Assembly (NCBI GenBank): GCA_002435595.1
Contig: DJBL01000166.1
Coordinates: 1-58,805, forward strand
DNA: 58,805 bases
Direction of reading: 5' to 3'
Source: Stenotrophomonas maltophilia
GTDB lineage: Bacteria > Pseudomonadota > Gammaproteobacteria > Xanthomonadales > Xanthomonadaceae
Position 1 is the first letter of the stretch; each line of letters begins with the position of its first letter. Positions 8,443-15,731 of the stretch are shown in pieces. Under the pieces are notes generated by a model. It made no database searches, was not told the origin of the DNA, and saw nothing but the letters and a program-made list of their open reading frames with translations. The translations under genes and the position numbers were made by a program.

Positions 8443-9882
8443 TCACGGCGTATCTGTGTCGATCGGCTGCAGCGGGGGCAGAGTCCACGTGCCGTCGATG
8501 GCAGCAGGGCTCGGGCCGTATACGCGTCCCACCGCGCTGTAGGGACCGGCTGGCGCAGGCAGCCAATTGCTTTCCTTTTCCTTGCCAGGCGAAACGTGGC
8601 CGACATACAGGGTCAGCCCGCCATCGGCGTCATACTTGAGGCCGGGAGTCCGGTCGCCAATGGAATAGCGCTTCAATTCATTGGCGTAGAGGAAGCGATC
8701 CGGCAGGGTGTAAAGGGTTACTGACCAGAAGAACTTGGCGGGGGGCAGGGCGTGCCTGCTGAAATGGATCATTGACGCCTTGTTGCCGTCACCCTCGTAG
8801 CCGCCATACCACGCCTCGTCGATCGAGTTCCCATAGAGGCCCTTCTCGGCCGCGATGGCCCGCGTAAGATAATTGTTCTTAAGGAACGCGCGCGAGCCGA
8901 ACAGGCCGTTGGACGAGAGCATCGTCTTGGCCTTCTCGGACATTTCCGCCTTGGCATCTGCCACCCCTGCATCGATCGCGGCGAACCGCGCTGGGGGCAA
9001 CGTCTTGGCGTCGAACAGAAGCCCGGGGCCGATGCCAATCCTCGCGAACCGCTGCATAAGCGCGGTCTCACTTGCATGCGGCGGCTGGGTGAACTGAAGC
9101 AGAAAATTGAGATAGCCGATGAAGTCGTGCGAATGGGCTTTGTCAGCATCATAGGGAGGGAATTGGATCTCCGGTGCTGCCGGCGGAGATTGGGTCTTCA
9201 GATAGGCACTGAGCGGCTGAAGCTTCATCCCCGCCTGCACTTTCTTGACGTTGGCGATGTCGTCGGGGCCGTTCAGCGCTATGCGCGTGAGCGTCATCAC
9301 CAGAGCAGTTTCGGAGGGAAACACCTTCTTGATGCCCTTCGGTGTTTCACCCGTCCAGCCGGGACCGGCGATCAGGTAGCTGGCGGCGTCGTTACCCGTG
9401 GCCCGCGAGCCGATGTAAGCGAAGTTGTATGTGAACAAGTCGACCCACTGCTGGACGTAGTAACGTCCCTCCGGCACCTTGGGAACGGTGACCACCCAGG
9501 GTTCAGCGCGCAGGTCCAGCCAGGCCCACGAATAGGGCGTGTCGTTGTTGGGGGTCACAACGTCATGGTTGTCGGGCGTATAGAGCTGCGAGTAGTGCCT
9601 GAATTTTCCGAAGCCACCGACGTACTCCGGAGCAGTGGGAGAGGCCACCTGCTTGTAGAGGGTGTTGTAGTTTTCGAGCATCGCAAACGCGTAGATGTAG
9701 GCATCCTTGGCGATTGCTCGCGCCTCCTCCTGCTCGCGGTCGTTGCCTGTCGCTTGGTCTGGTTGTGTGCGAGGAACGGGCGCGGATTTCGCGCGATCCG
9801 GCTCGCTCTCCTGCCGCTGGCACGCTGGAAGGAACATGACCATTGTCACCAGAAGCAACGGACCGCAAGACATGGGGCGCAT
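8443..9882 (-). CDS. DUF1254/DUF1214 lipoprotein, copy 2
   Basis: 479 residues from ATG 9882; an in-frame ATG at 9939 would precede an otherwise clean lipoprotein signal (PLLLVTMVMFLPAC), so 9882 is preferred. DUF1254 signatures are present (TPNNDTPYSWAWLDLRAEPW, YIGSRATGND, GPGWTGETPKGI) and DUF1214 at the end (FFWSVTLYTL, SNWLPAPAGPY). It is clearly a paralogue of copy 1 along its whole length, but divergence is substantial, so the duplication is old or the pair was acquired together. Both mature proteins should face the periplasm. Function is unknown. Confidence 0.9.
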   Translation of the reverse strand: MRPMSCGPLLLVTMVMFLPACQRQESEPDRAKSAPVPRTQPDQATGNDREQEEARAIAKDAYIYAFAMLENYNTLYKQVASPTAPEYVGGFGKFRHYSQLYTPDNHDVVTPNNDTPYSWAWLDLRAEPWVVTVPKVPEGRYYVQQWVDLFTYNFAYIGSRATGNDAASYLIAGPGWTGETPKGIKKVFPSETALVMTLTRIALNGPDDIANVKKVQAGMKLQPLSAYLKTQSPPAAPEIQFPPYDADKAHSHDFIGYLNFLLQFTQPPHASETALMQRFARIGIGPGLLFDAKTLPPARFAAIDAGVADAKAEMSEKAKTMLSSNGLFGSRAFLKNNYLTRAIAAEKGLYGNSIDEAWYGGYEGDGNKASMIHFSRHALPPAKFFWSVTLYTLPDRFLYANELKRYSIGDRTPGLKYDADGGLTLYVGHVSPGKEKESNWLPAPAGPYSAVGRVYGPSPAAIDGTWTLPPLQPIDTDTP

Positions 9883-10185
9883 GGACTGAGCTCGCTTGGG
9901 GCGGGGCGGGGTGAATGGAGATCCGACTCGCAGGCACAACCGCCATCGCTGGGCGCAGGCAATGCACTACGTTCGTGCGTGCAGAGGTATGAGAAGGTCT
10001 AACGCCACTGTGGTCTCTCTGCCACACAGGTGACAAGAGCGTATCCACTGTCTCCCGCTCAGTATTTCTACTGACGTGGCGGCTTGGCCTCGAGGGCATG
10101 TGCGTTTCTGGAGGCGCAGGGAGCGCTTAATGCTCACCGGGTAGGCCCGCAAGTAGCAAAGAAGTGCCAGTGACTGCGATGGCAG
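9883..10185. other. Gap: no supported gene
   Basis: About 300 bases upstream of the DUF1254 pair. It should hold the pair's promoter, but no convincing -35/-10 was recognised. A 7-bp hairpin (TGACTGC/GCAGTCA, 10171-10188) overlaps the stop codon of the next minus-strand gene and may help end its transcription. Confidence 0.5.
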
Positions 10186-10833
10186 TCAGCCTGCAGCCTT
10201 GGATTCCAGCTGAGCGATCAACAAGCGGGTCAAGTTGCGTCGCGCAAAGTAACCCTGCAGTTGTCGCGCTTTGATGGTTCTTGCCTTCAGTCGAGCGTGG
10301 CCATCTGCGCGATGCTCAATGCCGTAGCAGCGCGAAGCCCCACACAACTCTGCCTGGCTCGCGGTGACGGTCACCACGGTCACTTCCAGGCTGGTGAAGG
10401 CGGTCTCGGCGGCGATGTCCGGGTTCTCCGTGCTGGCGCGCTCGATCAGGGTCCGGAATCGCCCCAGGTCTCGTTCGCCGCCACTACTGAGCGCCCCCAC
10501 GTTGGTCGCACGGCGGACATCATCATCGTCCCCGGGAGCAGCGTGGCTCCATCTCTCTGTGCGTTCGGGAATGATCGCGCGCACGACCTTGCCGGCAGGG
10601 TCGATCAGATCGATAACCACATCGAGCAGGTAGACCGGTTCCAGCCCCAGGTTGGTCACGAAACAGTGCGCATCCAGGTCCTTGCCCGCGCCCGACGTGA
10701 TCAGGATGGACGGTCGCTGCTGCCGGCGGTAGCTGCGCAGGAAGAAACTCAGGTAGACGACCCAGATCAGCGCCGTCACGCAGGTCATGGCGGCGGTTAT
10801 CAGGGGCGCGAAATGAAGCAGGTTCTGAAGCAC
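10186..10833 (-). CDS. Single-pass membrane protein, unknown function
   Basis: 215 residues. One transmembrane helix at about 9-32 (PLITAAMTCVTALIWVVYLSFFL) is followed by basic residues (RSYRRQQRP), so the large C-terminal part is probably cytosolic. That part begins with a beta-rich stretch (PSILITSGAGKDLDAHCFVTNLG) that resembles membrane-anchored domains of unknown function, and ends in a basic Arg/Lys-rich tail. No catalytic motif was recognised. It sits alone between the DUF1254 pair and a LysR gene on the same strand. Confidence 0.7.
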   Translation of the reverse strand: MLQNLLHFAPLITAAMTCVTALIWVVYLSFFLRSYRRQQRPSILITSGAGKDLDAHCFVTNLGLEPVYLLDVVIDLIDPAGKVVRAIIPERTERWSHAAPGDDDDVRRATNVGALSSGGERDLGRFRTLIERASTENPDIAAETAFTSLEVTVVTVTASQAELCGASRCYGIEHRADGHARLKARTIKARQLQGYFARRNLTRLLIAQLESKAAG

Positions 10834-10979
10834 GTTCTGGTTGATCCCATGGGTCGACGCATGTAGGCACGCTGCCGGTCATATTCGCCCTTGAACCGCT
10901 TGCACCCCGTGAAGCGCCTCGCTCCCGCGGGCCTGGCTCCCCGCAATCCATGACCGGGTCGATCTCGACGGGGCGGTCT

Positions 10980-11888
10980 TTACGAGTAACGACCGGCAAG
11001 CTTCAGCCAAGCAACCAGCGCCGTAAACGCGGGCGAGGGCTGCCGGCGGTTGGGGTAGTACAGGTGGTAGCCGGGGAAGGGCAAACACCATTTGTCCAAC
11101 ACGGCAACCAGCCTGCCCGCGGCAATATGCTCCTTGACCATCGGTTCGGGCGCATAGGCCAAGCCCAGTCCGTCCACGGCGGCATTGACAACGTGGGTCA
11201 TGCTGTTGAACACCAGTTGGCCTTCGCCGCGTACGGTGAACTCCTTGCCCCCCTCCTCGAACTCCCAGGCGTAGATGGCACCGCTTGGACGGTGCCGAAT
11301 GTGTACGCATCGGTGTTGCATGATGTCGGCGGGTTTCCCTGGCTTCGGATGCTTCTCGAAGTAATCGGGAGATGCAACCACGACCAAGCGCCAATCCGGC
11401 CCAACCCTGACCGCGATCATGTCCTTGCTGAGCGCCTCGCCCAGCCGGATGCCGGCGTCGAAGCGTTGTTCCACCACGTTGGTGAACCCGTAGTCCACGT
11501 AGAACTCAAGCGTGATATCCGGATACTCAGCGAGGAACCCGGCAAGCCGTGGACGGATGATGGTCTCCATGGAATCGTCCGTGCAGGAGATCCGCAGGGT
11601 TCCGGCCGGGCGGTCGCGCAGATCCCCCAGCGCTTCGACGCTTGCGCCGATGGCCTCGAAGTGCGGTGCGATGGAGCGCATCAGCCGCTCGCCCGCCTCG
11701 GTAGGGGAGACGTTGCGCGTAGTGCGGGCCAGCAGCCGGATGCCCAGGCGTTCTTCCAGCAACCGCATCGAGTGGCTGAGCGCAGAGGCAGTCACCCCCA
11801 GACGAACGGCCGCCTTGGTGAAGCTCTGCTCCTGTGCCACTGCCAGAAAGGCCTGGAGGTCGTTGGTCTTCACAGCGTTCATGACCAA
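10980..11888 (-). CDS. LysR-family regulator
   Basis: 302 residues. HTH at about 8-67 (NDLQAFLAVAQEQSFTKAA, ALSHSMRLLEERLGIRLLAR), then a LysR substrate-binding domain typical of the AaeR/DsdC-like group that controls reductases and efflux genes (AGTLRISCTDDSMETIIRPR, HPKPGKPADIMQHRCVHIR). The divergent neighbour at 11989 encodes an exported carboxymuconolactone-decarboxylase-like protein, the probable target. A dyad suited to a LysR dimer lies between them at 11921-11939. Confidence 0.92.
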   Translation of the reverse strand: MVMNAVKTNDLQAFLAVAQEQSFTKAAVRLGVTASALSHSMRLLEERLGIRLLARTTRNVSPTEAGERLMRSIAPHFEAIGASVEALGDLRDRPAGTLRISCTDDSMETIIRPRLAGFLAEYPDITLEFYVDYGFTNVVEQRFDAGIRLGEALSKDMIAVRVGPDWRLVVVASPDYFEKHPKPGKPADIMQHRCVHIRHRPSGAIYAWEFEEGGKEFTVRGEGQLVFNSMTHVVNAAVDGLGLAYAPEPMVKEHIAAGRLVAVLDKWCLPFPGYHLYYPNRRQPSPAFTALVAWLKLAGRYS

Positions 11889-11920
11889 TTGTGAGCTGAA
11901 TTCAGTAATGCATCAACTTT

Positions 11921-11939
11921 TACCTCGCTTATCGAGGTA
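11921..11939. promoter_or_regulatory. Candidate LysR operator
   Basis: TACCTCG CTTAT CGAGGTA: perfect 7-bp arms, of T-N11-A type, in the 100-base gap between the LysR gene and the divergent gene at 11989. Confidence 0.6.
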
Positions 11940-11988
11940 GCCGTCGGCGACTATCGTGGTGACACCCGTCCGCTGAGGTCTCCCGCGC

Positions 11989-12747
11989 ATGAAACCGAAC
12001 CGTCTTGGCTGTCTGATGGGTGCGGTGATACTTGTCGGCATGCCGGTACAGCGGGGTCATGCACAGGAAGGAAGAGCTATGAATACTGAGTCGCACGTGT
12101 TCTCTGCCACCGTATTGGATCTCCGGCAGCAAGCGATCATCCCGATGAGCGCCTCCGCAGCCGCCGGCGACATGGCAAGCCTCCGGGATGCCGTGAATCA
12201 CGCTTTGGACGCGGGATTGAGCGTGGCCGAAGCGCGGGAGATCCTCGTGCAGGTCTACGCCTATGCGGGGTTTCCGCGCAGTCTGAATGCGTTGAGCGAA
12301 CTGATGAAGGTGGCAGAGGCCCGGAGGCAGCGCGGCCTCCAGGATGAAATGGGTCGCGAGCCGGGCCGGCCGATCCCCAGAGGCGACGCGCTGCTCGCCG
12401 CAGGCACGGCCAATCAAACCAAGCTGGCTGGTGGGCCGGTCTCCGGGCCATTGTTCGATTTTGCACCGCAGGCAAATGAGTATTTGCGTACGCACCTGTT
12501 TGGCGACATCTTCGAGCGTGACAACCTCGATTGGCAAAGTCGCGAGTTGGCTACGGTCAGCATGCTGGCTGCCATGTCAGGGGTAGAGCCGCAGTTGCAG
12601 TCGCACATTGGTATCAGCATCAACATAGGGCTGCGCCCAGAGCAGCTGTATGGGCTCGCGGATGTTCTTGAAGCGCGCTTCGGCCTGGAGGCCGCCGAGC
12701 GCGTCCGCCTCGGTATTCAACGTCACGTGGAAGCCCGGCGCGAATGA
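11989..12747 (+). CDS. Exported carboxymuconolactone decarboxylase-family protein
   Basis: 252 residues. A signal peptide (hydrophobic LMGAVILVGM, cleavage near GHAQ) is followed by two CMD-like helical domains, at about 50-105 (AVNHALDAGLSVAEAREILV, YAYAGFPRSL) and 165-240 (HLFGDIFERDNLDWQSRELA, HIGISINIGLRPEQLYGL). The AhpD CxxC pair is absent, so it is not a thiol peroxidase of that type. Related exported proteins often sit beside LysR genes and small monooxygenases, but their substrate is not settled. The next gene, an exported ABM protein, starts 50 bases on and is probably co-transcribed. Confidence 0.88.
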   Translation: MKPNRLGCLMGAVILVGMPVQRGHAQEGRAMNTESHVFSATVLDLRQQAIIPMSASAAAGDMASLRDAVNHALDAGLSVAEAREILVQVYAYAGFPRSLNALSELMKVAEARRQRGLQDEMGREPGRPIPRGDALLAAGTANQTKLAGGPVSGPLFDFAPQANEYLRTHLFGDIFERDNLDWQSRELATVSMLAAMSGVEPQLQSHIGISINIGLRPEQLYGLADVLEARFGLEAAERVRLGIQRHVEARRE

Positions 12748-12797
12748 TGTTCAGGCGAGAGGCTTCGTCGAGTGGCATGGACGAACTGGAGGGTTAA

Positions 12798-13175
12798 GTG
12801 AACAACATACTCATCGGCACGTTCATCAGCATGCTGGCATGCGCCTTCAGTGTTGGCGCTGAGGAGGCACAGATGACGAGGCTCTCAAAGATCACCGTCC
12901 ATGCAGACCATCTCCCCGCGTATCGAGCTGCCCTGGCTGAAGAAGTTCGCGCCTCCATGGCGCTTGAGCCAGGCGTGCTGTCGTTGTACGCGGTGTTTGA
13001 CAAAGAAGATCCGACGCGGCTGACAATCCTTGAGATCTATGCGAGCCGGCAGGCTTACGAACAGCACGTAAAGAGTTCGCATTTCCTCAAATACAAGGAC
13101 GGCACCCTGCACATGGTCAGGTCGCTGGAGTTGGTTGATGTTGATCCTCTCTTACCGGATCTGAAGATCAAGTAG
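12798..13175 (+). CDS. Exported quinol monooxygenase-like (ABM domain) protein
   Basis: 125 residues. A signal peptide (IGTFISMLACAFSVGAEE) precedes an antibiotic-biosynthesis-monooxygenase fold at about 28-118: strand RLSKITVHADHL, helix YRAALAEEVRASMALEPGVL, strand SLYAVFDKEDPTRLTILEIY, helix AYEQHVKSSHFLKY. ABM domains of the YgiN type act on quinols without a cofactor; the activity here is inferred. An exported form is unusual for the fold, and it sits directly after an exported CMD-family gene under a probable LysR control. Confidence 0.83.
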   Translation: MNNILIGTFISMLACAFSVGAEEAQMTRLSKITVHADHLPAYRAALAEEVRASMALEPGVLSLYAVFDKEDPTRLTILEIYASRQAYEQHVKSSHFLKYKDGTLHMVRSLELVDVDPLLPDLKIK

Positions 13176-13300
13176 CGGTCGGCCTGGCGTCGGGCAATGC
13201 AATAGGCCAGGAGGTGTGTCGCCACCTGCAGCATGCCGCTTTCATGACGCCGCTGACGCACGCTTTCATTGCCTGGCTTGCTCGTGCGCAGGATTATCGG

Positions 13301-13325
13301 TGTCCGCTGGTGGCCGACAGCGGAC
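13301..13325. repeat. Inverted repeat upstream of the frameshifted small gene
   Basis: TGTCCGCTG, 7-base loop region, CAGCGGACA: arms pair over nine bases. Variants of the half-sequence AAAGCGGAC recur at about 13376 and 13775. No assigned role. Confidence 0.45.
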
Positions 13326-13397
13326 ATCAGGACTACCTAAGCGGCTGGCCCGGTGCTAACCTCCGATTTCGACCCAAAGCGGACAACCGGAGAAGGC

Positions 13398-13705
13398 ATG
13401 GCCGGCACCAAAGTCAACTTGGCTGACTTTCCATTATCCGCAGACAGCCTCGTTCGCCTCCTGCGCGAGGGCAGAGACGGAGAGGAAGCGAGATCACCGA
13501 CCAGGCAATCGCAGATTGGTGTTACGACCTGTTCTCTGCCATCGACTGTAAGCGTCACGTCGCGGATGGAAGGTACTCGACTGAGGCTGCGAGGGAAGTC
13601 GCGTACTCCGTCGCGCTGCAGTTCGAAGCTGACTTTCTCAATGTCACGGGAAGGGTGTTCGATGCAGCGATCTATCGATCGTGGCTGGCAGAGCTGGGAC
13701 TCTAG
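13398..13705 (+). pseudogene. Small orphan gene broken by one frameshift
   Basis: ATG 13398 follows a good ribosome site (CCGGAGAAGG). The frame reads MAGTKVNLADFPLSADSLVR and on to GRDGEEA near 13490. From there the protein-like sequence goes on in the next frame (EITDQAIADWCYDLFSAID, REVAYSVALQFEADFL, YRSWLAELGL) to TAG 13705. Together they make a coherent helical protein of about 102 residues that lacks one base. Neither frame alone gives a sensible protein. Family not recognised. Its place just before an integron cassette pair suggests it also came as a mobile orphan gene. Confidence 0.6.
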
Positions 13706-13976
13706 TAACGCAGAAGCTCGTTTGACGCGCGCCGCGGTCTTGCTTGAAGCGTCATCGGATGACTGCTTCTGGCCGAAAGCAGACGCGCCGACGCCAGGCA
13801 ACGCCACCAAGACTGCTAGAGCCCGCTCTCGACCCATAGCGGCATTCGTGCCGCCGCCGATCCTACCGCTGGGTCCGGTAATGCGCTGGCTTGTTAGCTG
13901 GACCCAAGCGCCCTAAGATCGAGCCGTATTAGAGGGAAAGTCCACCAAACGGTGCTTTGAGGGCAAGTCGTATAAC

Positions 13977-13992
13977 CGGACCCACGGGTCCG
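13977..13992. repeat. Perfect inverted repeat
   Basis: CGGACCC AC GGGTCCG, 7-bp arms, 12 bases before the GTTAGGT core-like site that bounds the first cassette. It may be part of a degenerate recombination site. Confidence 0.45.
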
Positions 13993-14003
13993 CCTAGTAG
14001 GTA

Positions 14004-14010
14004 GTTAGGT
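14004..14010 (+). other. Integron core site (left cassette boundary, candidate)
   Basis: GTTAGGT matches the integron recombination core GTTRRRY and lies 30 bases before the first cassette gene, where the preceding attC or attI junction is expected. A matching left half (RYYYAAC) with clear pairing is not evident upstream, so the site may be degenerate. Confidence 0.45.
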
Positions 14011-14040
14011 GGCCTTGAAAACTTTAGGGGTGCGTGACAA

Positions 14041-14613
14041 ATGCTAGAGAAATTCCTCTATGCCGTTTTCGGAGCACTGATAGCGGCATTGGGGTTTTTC
14101 GTGCGGCGCCGCATCGAGCAGAAGCCCATGTTCGAACAGATCGATAAGCAGCAAAAGCTGCTCGCTCTGAAGAAGAACTTAGAGGCGTCAGGTACTACCC
14201 TTGATGATCTGAAGGTGATTGAAGACACGATTATGGGAAAGGCCAACTCAGCGAAGACACTGGCCGCCGCCTACCAAGAGCAGGCCGTCCAGATCTACGC
14301 CACTGATCACTCGGAACACATGACTCAAGCGGACATGAATCGGCATGCCGCAGCGTCGTTTCACAGAGCCGAAGAAAGGCTTGCCGCTCTGGTCGAAGAT
14401 TTGCGACAGCATCTTTCTGGTGGCAGCCTAGACGCATTCGAGAATTCTCAGCAGGCGTGGCTTCGATATCGCGAGGCTAGCGCTGAGTTCCAGTCCAGCC
14501 AGTACGACGGCGGGAGCATCCAGCCTCTCATCCACGCCAGCGCGCTAGAGAGCGTGACCATCTCGCGGATCGTCGAGCTCGAGCCTCGGCTTAAGGAGCT
14601 GCAGACAATATGA
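14041..14613 (+). CDS. Integron cassette gene: membrane-anchored LprI-like protein
   Basis: 190 residues. One N-terminal transmembrane helix (about 4-21, FLYAVFGALIAALGFFV) is followed by basic residues and a long, mostly helical region likely to form coiled coil (about 30-135). The C-terminal part, AFENSQQAWLRYREASAEFQ and the helix after it, has the W-R-x-A pattern of LprI-like (DUF1311) domains, but without the Cys pairs and DxxLNxxY of the full family. The stop codon lies 8 bases before an attC site (14621), the standard cassette arrangement of gene then attC. Function unknown; envelope location is inferred. Confidence 0.75.
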   Translation: MLEKFLYAVFGALIAALGFFVRRRIEQKPMFEQIDKQQKLLALKKNLEASGTTLDDLKVIEDTIMGKANSAKTLAAAYQEQAVQIYATDHSEHMTQADMNRHAAASFHRAEERLAALVEDLRQHLSGGSLDAFENSQQAWLRYREASAEFQSSQYDGGSIQPLIHASALESVTISRIVELEPRLKELQTI

Positions 14614-14620
14614 GGCGGCC

Positions 14621-14680
14621 ACTTAACAATTCATTCAAGCCAACGCCACTTCGCGGCGCGGCTTAATTCAGGCGTTAGGC
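14621..14680 (+). other. attC recombination site 1
   Basis: 60 bp. The left end ACTTAAC fits RYYYAAC and the right end GTTAGGC fits GTTRRRY. Between them TTCAAGCC pairs with GGCTTAA, with a central GC hairpin (CGCC..GGCG). The core strongly resembles the attC family of the aadA cassettes. The expected crossover is between G 14674 and T 14675. Confidence 0.92.
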
Positions 14681-14683
14681 GTC

Positions 14684-14899
14684 ATGGAAGATTCCAAGAT
14701 TCACCAAATTTGGGCTGATCTCGTGTGCGGCGATCAGCACTGCTGCTTTTGTGGAGCATGGATAGAGCAGGACCTGCAACCAATCTTGTTGCCGCTCGCT
14801 GCAGACGCGATTCAAGCCCTCAGCGCTCACGGCTCCTGCTTAAAGCAGCGCCTTGATAAAGCTGTTCCGTATCTTTCTCCCAGCGAGGCGTGCGAGTGA
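14684..14899 (+). CDS. Integron cassette gene: small Zn-finger-like protein
   Basis: 71 residues, starting three bases after attC1 and ending four bases before attC2, which makes a compact single-gene cassette. A CxxC (Cys20-Cys23, in HCCFCGAW) and an HxxC (His49-Cys52, in AHGSC) are spaced as in a small treble-clef or HNH-like zinc site. The rest is helical, ending PYLSPSEA. HNH catalytic residues were not seen, so a structural or DNA/protein-binding role is as likely as nuclease activity. Family name not recognised. Confidence 0.75.
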   Translation: MEDSKIHQIWADLVCGDQHCCFCGAWIEQDLQPILLPLAADAIQALSAHGSCLKQRLDKAVPYLSPSEACE

Positions 14900-14903
14900 T
14901 GAC

Positions 14904-14963
14904 GCCTAACAATCCATTCAAGCCGACGCCGCTATGTGGCGCGGCTTAATTGCAGAGTTAAAC
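14904..14963 (+). other. attC recombination site 2
   Basis: 60 bp. Left GCCTAAC, right GTTAAAC. The internal arms TTCAAGCC and GGCTTAA and a central hairpin (GACGCCGC..GTGGCGC) match site 1 closely. No cassette gene follows: the next gene is a minus-strand regulator, so the array ends here. Confidence 0.92.
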
Positions 14964-15046
14964 GTCCGCCCCTGGCCGAAACCGGACGCCCCGCCGGGGC
15001 GGGTTCGTTGTCGCCAGGTACGAAATTGTAAGACCCGCGCCGCTCC

Positions 15047-15619
15047 TTACGTATGCTCGATCAACATAATGGCGGTGGTGCCCGCTTCGAGCGCTTCGAA
15101 CATGTGGGGCTGGTCCGCTGAGTAGCTCGCGTAGTCGCCTGCGGACAGTTCGACAGGGTGGTCGGTCGGCCCCAACTGGGCTCGCCCGCGACACAGCACG
15201 ACGTGTTCAATCGTGCCGGGCGGATGCGATTCAGACAGGCGAGGCGCGCCAGGCTCGACCGCGAGCCGATAGAGATCACGCTGCACACCTATTGGACAGA
15301 CCGCCAGCAGGGTGGCCGCGTAGTGGGCCTGCTCCGACGCCACCGTGGCACCTTCATTGGCGCGGATGACCTGGACGCGGGTTTTAGGTTGGGCGATCAA
15401 CCGCGTCACCTGGACGTCCAGTGCCATCGCCAAGGTCCAGAGCGTCTCCAGGCTCGGGTTTCCGACACCCGCCTCAAGCTGCGACAAGGTGGATTTGGCG
15501 ATGCCAGCACGTTTTGCCAACTCGGAAATGGACAGGCCCATGCGCTCACGCTCCCGTCTGAGCGACGCGGACAGCAGACCGATGGGCGAGGGCGGGGCAG
15601 TGGGGGAAGAAGAGGGCAT
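15047..15619 (-). CDS. XRE-family regulator with cupin domain
   Basis: 190 residues from ATG 15619; the frame stays open upstream but the HTH sets the start. HTH_3 at about 14-70 (LRRERERMGLSISELAKRAG, KSTLSQLEAGVGNPSLETLW). A cupin-2 domain is at about 105-187 (PGAPRLSESHPPGTIEHVVL, GDYASYSADQPHMFEAL). Such regulators often repress a divergent transporter or catabolic gene and sense a small ligand in the cupin. The divergent neighbour is an EamA transporter at 15732, with nested palindromes between. Confidence 0.92.
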   Translation of the reverse strand: MPSSSPTAPPSPIGLLSASLRRERERMGLSISELAKRAGIAKSTLSQLEAGVGNPSLETLWTLAMALDVQVTRLIAQPKTRVQVIRANEGATVASEQAHYAATLLAVCPIGVQRDLYRLAVEPGAPRLSESHPPGTIEHVVLCRGRAQLGPTDHPVELSAGDYASYSADQPHMFEALEAGTTAIMLIEHT

Positions 15620-15675
15620 TTCGTTCTCTATCGGAAACGATTGTTCGGTTTGACGAAAGGCGTCGTTATGGACAT

Positions 15676-15699
15676 CATATCGTCCAAACGTTTGATATG
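15676..15699. promoter_or_regulatory. Nested palindromic operator of the XRE/EamA pair
   Basis: The outer arms CATATC and GATATG enclose a perfect 10-bp palindrome CAAACGTTTG (15685-15694), midway in the 112-base divergent gap. A good candidate binding site for the XRE-cupin dimer. Confidence 0.6.
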
Positions 15700-15731
15700 T
15701 CGAACGACCTTCCATTCTAAAGGGCCTGCCA

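Noticed and set aside
13909..14010. Possible third attC site before the first cassette
   Set aside because: A right core (GTTAGGT) and an inverted repeat are present, but no matching left core with paired inner arms was found; kept only as a candidate boundary.
13340..14985. Recurring AAAGCGGAC-like words (13376, 13775, 14975, 18530)
   Set aside because: Short, variable, with no fixed spacing or structure; too weak for a repeat family by eye.
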